The translations under genes and the position numbers were made by a program. The notes under the pieces were generated by a model. That model had not been told where the DNA came from. It made no database searches and was given only the letters and a program-made list of their open reading frames with translations. Positions 1-5,975 of a DNA stretch of 11,932 nucleotides are shown here, one piece after another. The stretch's first letter is position 1, and every line of letters begins with the position of its first letter. Location of the stretch: contig JALVXE010000063.1 in assembly GCA_027038385.1 (NCBI GenBank), positions 1 to 11,932 of the forward strand, written 5' to 3'. The stretch is from Thermotogaceae bacterium. GTDB taxonomy: Bacteria; Thermotogota; Thermotogae; Thermotogales; Thermotogaceae.

Positions 1-361
1 GAACATCTTCCATAAGGAGTGCCAGGATGTATTTCATCTTTATCTGTGCGCTATGCCAGTCAGGTTGTTTGACATCTCTGAACGTGATAAACAAGACAGG
101 GTATTTATGGTAATGCTCTTTGACGAATTCTTTCTCATTCATTATTTTCAAGCCACTAAATAGATCCTTTCCATCTATTGAATAGAATTCCCTGATCATA
201 TCCATATTCAAGGTTTTACCAAAGCGCCTTGGGCGCGTGATGAGTTTTATCTCGCCTTCGAGTTCGTAAACATCTTTTACTAAGAGTGTCTTATCGACGT
301 AGTAATAGTTTTTCTCCACGAATTTTTCAAAACTGCTCACACCTATCGGAAGTCTTTTCAC
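1..361 (-). CDS. AAA-ATPase-like domain protein (PF09820 type), N-terminal part; cut by window edge
   Basis: Read leftward from a GTG at 361-359, the frame stays open for 120 codons to the window edge. A GGGGGG stretch sits about six bases upstream of the GTG. The N-terminus reads LPIGVSSFEKFVEKNYYYVD, followed by TRPRRFGKTLNMDM around residues 45-58 and YPVLFITFRDVK near residue 92. This is the pattern of the AAA-ATPase-like family, whose members are typically about 500 residues and carry a PD-(D/E)XK nuclease-like domain at the C-terminus. That half lies outside the window. RRFGKT is the P-loop-like segment. The family is widespread and multicopy in Thermotogota, Bacteroidota and Clostridia, and its cellular role is not established; a defence or mobile-element link is only speculation. 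It follows yigZ by 23 bases on the same strand, so it may be cotranscribed. Family confidence is high, function unknown. Confidence 0.85.
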   Translation of the reverse strand, partial: MKRLPIGVSSFEKFVEKNYYYVDKTLLVKDVYELEGEIKLITRPRRFGKTLNMDMIREFYSIDGKDLFSGLKIMNEKEFVKEHYHKYPVLFITFRDVKQPDWHSAQIKMKYILALLMEDV

Positions 362-384
362 AGATATCCCCCCTGTTTGATTAT

Positions 385-966
385 CTAAATTTCCACAAAC
401 TTCTCCTCTATCTTCACCGATTCATCGACTATTGGACTATCTGAAAGATAGATGATTTTCGCTTCGCTATCAAACGTCTCTTCGATTATCTTCCCGCCCA
501 TTCTCGAAATTTCCGCCTTAACTTCGCCGTATTTTTCGAACGGTGCTCTGACTTCATAGACGTTTTTCAATTTCAATCTGATCACCTTTGCCATTTTCAG
601 AGCTTCAAGAGCTGCAGAGTGATAGGCATCTATCAATCCCCTGACTCCCAACTTAACTCCACCGAAGTATCTCGTGACTACTACAGCCACGTTTACAAGA
701 TCCATCTCTCTTATCGCATTCAGTATAGGCATCCCGGCGGTCCCGGAAGGCTCTCCCGCATCGGAGTATCCTTCGCTTATCTTGCCATTTTCAAAAACCC
801 GGAAAGCCCAGCAGTTGTGTGAAGCGTCCTGAAATTCCTTTCTCACCATGGATATGAATTCCTTCGCGTCCTCCACAGAATCGCACCTTGAAGCGCTCGA
901 TATGAAGATCGATCTTTTCACGTTTATCTTCGCTCTGGCGCTGCTCCTTATCGTCTTTATCTCCAT
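385..966 (-). CDS. yigZ: YigZ/IMPACT family protein (UPF0029 with C-terminal DUF1949)
   Basis: 193 residues, the usual length for bacterial YigZ proteins (about 200). The IMPACT-family signatures are intact: HNCWAFRV at residues 50-57, SDAGEPSGTAGMPIL at 68-82 and VTRYFGGVKLGVRGLI at 97-112. Residues from about 135 to the end match the position of the small ferredoxin-like DUF1949 domain. Eukaryotic IMPACT regulates Gcn2, and bacterial homologues are proposed to bind nucleic acid or affect translation, but the biochemical role is not settled. The ATG at 966-964 lies seven bases after a GGAAG(TGA) ribosome site inside the end of murB. The gene overlaps murB by 10 bases, so the two are almost certainly one operon with coupled translation. 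No membrane segment or signal peptide is seen; cytoplasmic. Confidence 0.92.
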   Translation of the reverse strand: MEIKTIRSSARAKINVKRSIFISSASRCDSVEDAKEFISMVRKEFQDASHNCWAFRVFENGKISEGYSDAGEPSGTAGMPILNAIREMDLVNVAVVVTRYFGGVKLGVRGLIDAYHSAALEALKMAKVIRLKLKNVYEVRAPFEKYGEVKAEISRMGGKIIEETFDSEAKIIYLSDSPIVDESVKIEEKFVEI

Positions 967-1841
967 ATTCTCACTTCCGTCTCCAGAGTTTCTCCGAATT
1001 TTTCTTTTATCTTTTCTCTGACGATCTCTATGAGCTTTATAGCGTCTTCGAATTTTCCATTTCCGGAATTGACCAAAAATCCAGCGTGCTTTTCTGATAT
1101 CTTCATCCCGCCAACGGAAAACCCTTTCAAACCTAACTTTTCTATAGCGCTTCCAACGTAAAAGTTCGGTCTTGGCCTTTTGAACAAACTCCCAGCGCTT
1201 TTTTCAAAAATGGGCTGCTTTTCAAGTCTTCTTCTCAGGTATTCCTTCATTCTTTTGTAAATCCCTTCAGAATAGCCCTTTTTTAGTTTCAACGCTGCTC
1301 GTAGAATGATCCTGTTTCCTACACTTGTCTTTCTGTATGACATCTCAAGGTCTTTCGAGGAGAATCTCTCCACCTTTCCACCATCGTAAAGCTCGACCCA
1401 CTCAAGAACGTCTTTCATCTCTTTTCCGTAAGCTCCTGCGTTCATGTAGATCGCTCCGCCAAAGCTTCCCGGTATTCCGTAAAGCTCTTCCATACCAGAT
1501 AATCCCAAACTTGCGGCTATCTCGCAGAGCCTTTTCAAGGGAGTCCCGCTCTCAGATACGATGAGATCTCCTTTCACTTCAAAAGCGCTGAGCCGCTCTG
1601 TCTTTAAGACGAACACATCGAGCCCATCATCAGATACCAAAAGATTCGTCCCAAGTCCCATTATCCTGTATTCTTCTTCATTAGATTCCAGGATCTCGAG
1701 AGATCTCAAAAGTGAACTCACAGTATTCGGAACTATCAACGCCTTTACCTTCCCGCCGATTTCTATGCTCGTGTGCTTTGAGATCTTTTCGTTTGGGATT
1801 ACTTCCGATCCCGATAGGTAGATCTTCTCCAATGTATTCAA
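957..1841 (-). CDS. murB: UDP-N-acetylenolpyruvoylglucosamine reductase
   Basis: FAD-dependent reductase that uses NADPH to make UDP-MurNAc, the second committed step of peptidoglycan precursor synthesis, in the cytoplasm. The N-terminal FAD_binding_4 region shows TSIEIGGKV and MGLGTNLLVSDDG, then GIPGSFGGAIYMNAGAYG near residues 122-139. The C-terminal MurB domain has SAGSLFKRP and ends LETEVRIW. Catalytic residues by family comparison (numbered from the TTG start) are Arg170 (SYRKT), Ser218 (AGSLF, proton donor) and Glu289 (EVRIW). All are present, and about 294 residues fits the shorter type II MurB. The frame can be extended to a GTG at 1850, but that GTG lies inside the Shine-Dalgarno GGGGTGAT; the TTG at 1841-1839 has the usual 8-base spacing. 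It overlaps yigZ downstream and is divergent from the Ddl-like gene. Confidence 0.93.
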   Translation of the reverse strand: MNTLEKIYLSGSEVIPNEKISKHTSIEIGGKVKALIVPNTVSSLLRSLEILESNEEEYRIMGLGTNLLVSDDGLDVFVLKTERLSAFEVKGDLIVSESGTPLKRLCEIAASLGLSGMEELYGIPGSFGGAIYMNAGAYGKEMKDVLEWVELYDGGKVERFSSKDLEMSYRKTSVGNRIILRAALKLKKGYSEGIYKRMKEYLRRRLEKQPIFEKSAGSLFKRPRPNFYVGSAIEKLGLKGFSVGGMKISEKHAGFLVNSGNGKFEDAIKLIEIVREKIKEKFGETLETEVRIWR

Positions 1842-1845
1842 AACG

Positions 1846-1853
1846 ATCACCCC
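1846..1853 (-). promoter_or_regulatory. Ribosome binding site that sets the murB start
   Basis: The minus strand reads GGGGTGAT, pairing with the 16S anti-Shine-Dalgarno end. The GGGG run is 8 bases before the TTG at 1841-1839. The upstream GTG (1850-1848) is part of this site and has no ribosome site of its own, so TTG is the likely start. Confidence 0.6.
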
Positions 1854-1861
1854 GTAGTTTT

Positions 1862-1877
1862 TGGTAAAATTTTACCA
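1862..1877. promoter_or_regulatory. Palindrome TGGTAAAATTTTACCA, probable back-to-back extended -10 boxes
   Basis: A perfect 16-base palindrome in the murB/Ddl-like divergent region. Each strand reads TGGTAAAAT, which fits an extended -10 element (TGnTAnAAT-like). The same 9-mer occurs upstream of rnfC at 7276-7284. On the minus strand it would start a murB transcript with a leader of about 20 bases. On the plus strand it would give the ligase operon a leader of roughly 120 bases holding two hairpins. No convincing -35 box was found at 16-18 bases on either strand. It could instead be a regulator's operator. Confidence 0.45.
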
Positions 1878-1886
1878 TCAGCATAT

Positions 1887-1911
1887 AAAAAAGCCCCCTG
1901 CTTGAGGGGGC
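1887..1911 (-). terminator. Leftward-reading intrinsic terminator hairpin upstream of murB
   Basis: The stem GCCCCCT/AGGGGGC (1893-1899 with 1905-1911) has a 5-base loop. On the minus strand it is followed by six T's (complement of the A's at 1887-1892), a standard intrinsic terminator. On the plus strand no T run follows. It lies upstream of murB and just upstream of the candidate murB -10, so it would stop leftward transcription entering from the ligase side, or act as an attenuator if murB also has a promoter further right. No minus-strand gene ends here. Confidence 0.6.
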
Positions 1912-1943
1912 AAAAGGGGAGGATCTATTTTTAAGAGGCCTTT

Positions 1944-1974
1944 ACTTGTTAGACTGGTTATATGTCTAAAAAGT
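1944..1974. repeat. Imperfect inverted repeat upstream of the Ddl-like gene (operator or leader hairpin)
   Basis: ACTTGTTAGAC (1944-1954) and GTCTAAAAAGT (1964-1974) are complementary at 10 of 11 positions, with a 9-base A/T-rich spacer TGGTTATAT. It ends 8 bases before the ribosome site AGAGGTGA of the next gene (1982-1989). The spacer contains -10-like TTATAT/TATATG on the plus strand, and the minus strand has TATAAC there. A dimeric repressor site covering a promoter, or an RNA stem-loop just ahead of the start codon, would both fit. Confidence 0.5.
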
Positions 1975-1995
1975 TTAAAAAAGAGGTGAAGTATT

Positions 1996-2937
1996 TTGAA
2001 AGTAGCTGTTGTGATAGATGAAGTTTTAGACGGGAACAAAAAGAAGATGCTGAGCTCTGTTAGAGAAGCTCTTTCAAAAGAGTACGAAGTCGGAGTCGTT
2101 AAGTTCAATGAGAATTTCATGAAAGAAATAAAAAATTACGATCTTGCTTTCAACATGTCGACTTCTGGAGGGAAGGATACGCGCCAGCTCCACGTCCCGG
2201 CAATTCTGGATCTGATGGGGATCCCTTACACGGGAGCACCTGCTTCTACTCATGCATTGTGCATGGACAAATTTTTTACAAAATCTATCTTGAGCAAGTA
2301 CGGAATAAGCACACCAGAGTTTTTTGTCGTTCATCCTTTTGAAAATGTGCCAGATCACGATCTTGAATATCCGCTCATAGTAAAACCGGTAAGAGAAGGA
2401 AGCTCAAAGGGTCTTAGGAAAGAATCCGTTGTAAACGACAGAGAGAGTCTTGAGAGGGCCGTAAGGTGGATACACAAGAATTTCAACGAAGCGGCTTTAG
2501 TTGAAGAGTTCATAGAGGGAAGAGAAGTAACGATAGGACTTTTGGAAGAAGAAAATAACTTGAGAGTTTTCCCGATAATAGAGATAGATTTCTCTTCTCT
2601 TCCGGAGGGCATCGAGAAATTCTACTCAGACAGGGTGAAAAATCAGGGATATGACAGATACGTCACTTATCACATACCGGCAAGACTCTCAGAATCGATG
2701 GAGAACAAGCTGAAAGATATGGCAAGGAGAGTTTTCAAAGTTTTAGGTCTGAGAGACTATGCGAGGATGGACGTTAGGATAAAGGATGATAAATACTATG
2801 TCTTAGATGTGAACTCGCTTCCGCTCCTCGTACCCGGGTATTCTGATATTCTCAAGATGGCAGAAGCTGACGGTCTGAGCTACGACGATCTCGTTTTGAA
2901 GATAGTAAAGTCAGCTCGAAGGAGATACGGAATATGA
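1996..2937 (+). CDS. D-Ala-D-Ala ligase-like ATP-grasp ligase, substrate uncertain
   Basis: 313 residues with the Ddl fold order: an N-terminal pre-ATP-grasp domain, the LGIPYTG-type segment GIPYTGAPASTHALCMDK (75-92), the ATP-lysine strand LIVKPVREGSSKG (127-138), and the C-terminal metal-binding segments ARMDV (256-260) and DVNSLP (271-276, Asn273). ATP-grasp enzymes make an acyl phosphate and join it to an amine. Two Ddl hallmarks are missing: the N-terminal HGxxGEDG loop is replaced by NMSTSGGKDT (53-62), and the omega-loop AKY tyrosine is absent (RVKNQGYD, 213-220). The acceptor may therefore not be D-alanine. The TTG start has AGAGGTGA about 9 bases upstream. It is the first gene of an operon, its stop overlapping the next ATG (ATGA). 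A true but divergent Ddl remains possible. Confidence 0.8.
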   Translation: MKVAVVIDEVLDGNKKKMLSSVREALSKEYEVGVVKFNENFMKEIKNYDLAFNMSTSGGKDTRQLHVPAILDLMGIPYTGAPASTHALCMDKFFTKSILSKYGISTPEFFVVHPFENVPDHDLEYPLIVKPVREGSSKGLRKESVVNDRESLERAVRWIHKNFNEAALVEEFIEGREVTIGLLEEENNLRVFPIIEIDFSSLPEGIEKFYSDRVKNQGYDRYVTYHIPARLSESMENKLKDMARRVFKVLGLRDYARMDVRIKDDKYYVLDVNSLPLLVPGYSDILKMAEADGLSYDDLVLKIVKSARRRYGI

Positions 2938-3446
2938 GCTCAAAACTGATCCTCATAACTGGAATGCCATCATCCGGAAAGACCTCGCTCGCTTCAAGAC
3001 TAAACATAGCTCTCAGAGAAAGCGGTATATTCTCCATCCATTTCGATGGGATCGAGTTCAGAGAGATGGTTTCAAATCATTCGTTTGATAAAGACTCCAT
3101 CGATTCGATGTTCTCTTTCATCGAGAGCTTCACTAAAGTGATGAAAGAAAAGAACGTGATTCTCATCTACTCTCTCGTCGCTCATAGAAAATCTCACAGA
3201 GATTCTCTGAAAGAGATTTTGGATACGATCCACGTTCACTTAACAGCTCCTTTGGATATTCTGAAAGATCGCGACTATAAGGGAGTTTACAAAAGAGCAG
3301 ACAAAGGAATTTTCTTCCTTCCCGGATATTCCGAAAAATACGAAGAGCCCATAGAAGAAGATCTTCTTTTGAATTCTGATAAGCTTGGAGTTGACGAAGA
3401 GTTAGAATTACTCATAGATCTTTTAAAGAGCAGGAGGTGGATATGA
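2934..3446 (+). CDS. APS-kinase-like P-loop phosphotransferase, non-canonical
   Basis: 170 residues. A Walker A motif GMPSSGKT (10-17) opens a kinase fold of the CysC (adenylylsulfate kinase) type. The C-terminal half keeps the CysC pattern: APLDILKDRDYKGVYKRADKG (105-125) and GYSEKYEEP (131-139). CysC makes PAPS from APS and ATP. Two substrate regions differ: the usual DGDxxR is DGIEFRE (38-44), and the ISPxxxxR segment is SLVAHRKSHR (80-89). No sulfate-assimilation gene is nearby. It more likely phosphorylates another small molecule tied to its operon partners, but this is inference. The ATG has AAGGAG 9 bases upstream and overlaps the ligase stop by four bases; its own stop touches the hydantoinase ATG. 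Cytoplasmic; no signal peptide. Confidence 0.75.
   Translation: MSSKLILITGMPSSGKTSLASRLNIALRESGIFSIHFDGIEFREMVSNHSFDKDSIDSMFSFIESFTKVMKEKNVILIYSLVAHRKSHRDSLKEILDTIHVHLTAPLDILKDRDYKGVYKRADKGIFFLPGYSEKYEEPIEEDLLLNSDKLGVDEELELLIDLLKSRRWI
3433..3437 (+). promoter_or_regulatory. Ribosome binding site that sets the hydantoinase start
   Basis: GGAGG (within AGGAGGTG, 3432-3439) lies 8 bases before the ATG at 3446 and 5 before the ATG at 3443. The longest frame begins with a GTG at 3437 that is inside this site and so is unlikely to be used. Confidence 0.65.
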
Positions 3447-4774
3447 TGTTTGACCTCGCTATAAAGAACGGACTTGTTTACAGAAAAGGGGAATTTTTAA
3501 AAGCAAACGTCTATGTAAAAGATGGAAAGATAAGCGCTATAAGCACGGAAGATTTCAAAGCAGATCAAGAGTACGACGCATCCGGGAATTGGGTGCTTCC
3601 TGGATTCATAGATCCGCACGTTCACTTCCATCTTACCGTTGCAAACTGGACGTCCGTTGACGACTTTTACACGGGGTCAGTTAGCGCGGCTTTTGGCGGA
3701 GTGACGACCTTCATAGATTTCATCGATCCGATATCAAGCTTGGAAGAACTCGACAAAGCTTTCAAAGAGAGAATGGAGCTCGCAAAAGATAGCGTTGTCG
3801 ATTACGCTTTTCACTCGACTATAGCCAATCCTACCGATTCAGCGGAAGAGATAGCGAAAAGGAGCAAAGAATTGGGTATGGCCAGCATAAAGCTCTTCAC
3901 GACTTACTCATCGACGAACAGAAGGACCTTCGATCCCTACATAGACGATCTTCTAACTCTCTCAAGGAGCATGGGATTTGTCGTTGTAGTTCATGCTGAG
4001 AACGACGAGATAATAAAGAGATTCGAAGGAAAAGATATCCTTCCAAAAGATCACTCAAAGGCTCGTCCGACGGTGGCGGAGCTCTCGGAAGTTGTAAAGT
4101 TAGCCCAGATGTCTGTCTACAGAGAAGGTCAGCTTTACATAGTCCACACATCGAGCGGTCTGACGGCAAAAGAGATCCTTGAGAGATTTCCGGATGCTCT
4201 GGGATACACTTTGGTCCTTGAGAGCTGCCCGCATTACTTCTATCTTGATGATCTTTACTTTGCAAGGGAAGACGGTCAGATCTTTCTAATGACACCGCCC
4301 TTGAGATCGGAAGAAGAAGTCGAGCTCTTGAGAGAGAATTTCGATGCGATATACACGATCGGCACGGATCATTGCTCCTTCAAAAAAGGCGAGAAGCTTT
4401 CCGGAAAGTACACAAGGGAGATTCCGCAAGGAATAGGCGGAATAGAGTTCTCATTCGTTCTGATGTACACACTCTTTGGAGAAGAAGTGATAGACAAATT
4501 CACGGAGAACATAGCGAAAGTCTACGGCATGTATCCAAAGAAAGGGGTTATTGATATAGGTAGCGATGCCGATATAGTCGTATTCGATCCCGAGAAAGAA
4601 TGGGTTATAAAAGAGCATCACAGCGCCTCTGATTATAACGTCTACGAAGGATTTGAAGTCAAAGGAAAGGTCATATCGACGATAAGCAGGGGAGAGTTCG
4701 TCGTGAAAGACGGAGAGTTCGTCGGAAAGAAAGGATGGGGAGAGTACATAAAAAGGGAAGAGATATACTGGTAA
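3446..4774 (+). CDS. Hydantoinase/dihydropyrimidinase-type cyclic amidohydrolase
   Basis: 442 residues from the chosen ATG, close to the family's usual 450-480. It is a metal-dependent amidohydrolase that opens cyclic amides such as hydantoins or dihydropyrimidines to N-carbamoyl acids. The two-metal site appears complete: DPHVH (His58, His60), the carboxylatable lysine in IKLF (Lys149), VVHAEND (His183), IVHTSSG (His234) and GTDH (Asp308). The short N-terminal β-domain and the C-terminal segment GSDADIVVFDP complete the composite fold. Exact substrate cannot be read. No N-carbamoylase, racemase or pyrimidine-catabolism gene is beside it; the partners are an ATP-grasp ligase and a kinase-like protein. 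Allantoinase or dihydroorotase is less likely given the HVHFH/IKLF/VVHAEND pattern and the absence of pyrimidine genes. It overlaps the kinase stop by one base and is followed at once by a terminator. Confidence 0.88.
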   Translation: MFDLAIKNGLVYRKGEFLKANVYVKDGKISAISTEDFKADQEYDASGNWVLPGFIDPHVHFHLTVANWTSVDDFYTGSVSAAFGGVTTFIDFIDPISSLEELDKAFKERMELAKDSVVDYAFHSTIANPTDSAEEIAKRSKELGMASIKLFTTYSSTNRRTFDPYIDDLLTLSRSMGFVVVVHAENDEIIKRFEGKDILPKDHSKARPTVAELSEVVKLAQMSVYREGQLYIVHTSSGLTAKEILERFPDALGYTLVLESCPHYFYLDDLYFAREDGQIFLMTPPLRSEEEVELLRENFDAIYTIGTDHCSFKKGEKLSGKYTREIPQGIGGIEFSFVLMYTLFGEEVIDKFTENIAKVYGMYPKKGVIDIGSDADIVVFDPEKEWVIKEHHSASDYNVYEGFEVKGKVISTISRGEFVVKDGEFVGKKGWGEYIKREEIYW

Positions 4775-4798
4775 AAAAGAGCCCCGAATGGGGCTCTT
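4773..4798. terminator. Bidirectional intrinsic terminator between the ligase operon and argGH
   Basis: The stem AAGAGCCCC (4777-4785) pairs with GGGGCTCTT (4790-4798) around a GAAT loop. On the minus strand it begins within the argH stop codon and is followed by six T's (complement of 4773-4778), a strong terminator for argGH. On the plus strand it follows the hydantoinase stop directly, but the downstream tract is only the mixed run TTCTCTTT, so termination that way may be weaker. Confidence 0.85.
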
Positions 4799-5975
4799 AC
4801 TTCTCTTTGAACTTTTGCGCTACTATTCTGTAGGCTTCCCTGAAAGGAACTCCTTTTTTAACAAGCTCATATACTCTGTGAGTCGCAAAGATCTCATCGT
4901 CCATCATCTCAGAAGCCGCTTTTTCATCAACTGACATCTTTTTAAAGACGATATCCATAGCCCTTATCATATCGATCAATATGTCGAAAGTCTCGAAGAC
5001 TACTTTCTTAAGGAGCTGGTAATCCTTGTGATAGCCCATTATCATATTCGAGATTATGCTCATAACGAAGATCTCGTTTGATAAGATCCTGTGATGATAC
5101 CCCCTGATGAGCTCCAAGACATCGGGATTTTTCTTTTGCGGCATTATAGAGCTTCCGGTTGTTATGCTAACGTCTAATTTCAAAATTCCGAGAAAACTCA
5201 GAAAGATTATATCCGTTGCGAACCTGTTAAGGTCAAGCGATATCTGAAGGAGTGCGTGCATGATCATCCCTTCGAATTTTCCGCGGCTGTTCTGCGTGTA
5301 TATCGGATTTTTCTGAACCTTTTTAAAACCCAATTTCTTTGCGGAATACTCTCTATCTATATTCAAAGGTACTCCATAACCGGCACCGGTTCCAAGTGGC
5401 GATTGATCAGTTATATCCATAACGGCTTTAAGGAGCTTCAGATCGTCTTTCAGAGAATCCACCAAAGCTTCTGACCATGTTTTAATATCAGTCGGCATCG
5501 CCTTTCGAGTGTGCGTGAATCCGGGAAACTGGATCTTTCCGTATTTCTTTGAAAAATCCTTTACAGAAGCTATGAGACTTTTCACGGATTCCGTGATATC
5601 CTTGATGATTTCCCTGTAGTAGAGCCTGAGAGCTGTCAATACCTGATCGTTTCGCGATCTTGCCGTGTGTATCTTCTTTCCGATCTCGCCAAGTCTTTCC
5701 GTAAGGAAATTCTCTATAACGGTGTGGCAATCTTCATCCTCGATCTTTATCTTTACCTTTCCTCCTTCGTAAAGCTTCAAGAGCTCATCCAGAGCGATCT
5801 TTATCTTTGAGAGCTCTTCATCAGTCAGGACTCCTGCTTTCTGGAGAACTTCCGCATGGACTTTCGACGCCCTTATATCGTGCGGGAGTATTCTCATATC
5901 GAGAATGTAATCTTCACCAGTTGTGAATCTCTCAACGAAGGAATCGACGTTATATCCCTTATCCCATAGCTTCAA
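4797..5975 (-). CDS. argH: Argininosuccinate lyase, short variant
   Basis: Final step of arginine synthesis: argininosuccinate to arginine plus fumarate; a homotetramer of the fumarase/aspartase superfamily. Visible are HTARSRNDQV (103-112), PGFTH with the catalytic-region His155, SPLGTGAGYG and the superfamily signature GSSIMPQKKNP (274-284, catalytic serine). Numbering is from the TTG at 5975, chosen because GGAGG lies 8 bases upstream, the TTG overlaps the argG stop (TTGA), and the protein then starts LKLWDKG, like the usual MxLWGGRF. An in-frame ATG at 5990 is less likely. At 392 residues it is about 60 shorter than E. coli ArgH: it ends just after PFREAYRIVAQKF, where the small C-terminal domain normally continues. 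The terminator follows directly, so this is not an assembly break. Also unusual: THTRKAMP for THLQRAQP, and NPIYTQNSRGKF for the NSLDAVSDRD loop. Confidence 0.93.
   Translation of the reverse strand: MKLWDKGYNVDSFVERFTTGEDYILDMRILPHDIRASKVHAEVLQKAGVLTDEELSKIKIALDELLKLYEGGKVKIKIEDEDCHTVIENFLTERLGEIGKKIHTARSRNDQVLTALRLYYREIIKDITESVKSLIASVKDFSKKYGKIQFPGFTHTRKAMPTDIKTWSEALVDSLKDDLKLLKAVMDITDQSPLGTGAGYGVPLNIDREYSAKKLGFKKVQKNPIYTQNSRGKFEGMIMHALLQISLDLNRFATDIIFLSFLGILKLDVSITTGSSIMPQKKNPDVLELIRGYHHRILSNEIFVMSIISNMIMGYHKDYQLLKKVVFETFDILIDMIRAMDIVFKKMSVDEKAASEMMDDEIFATHRVYELVKKGVPFREAYRIVAQKFKEK

Noticed and set aside
1877..1995. Riboswitch in the possible ligase-operon leader
   Set aside because: Only two simple hairpins are visible and no known riboswitch core sequence was recognised; an operator or attenuator explanation is simpler.
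3897..4295. 132-codon minus-strand frame in the hydantoinase gene
   Set aside because: Antisense shadow, no ribosome site, no family motifs.
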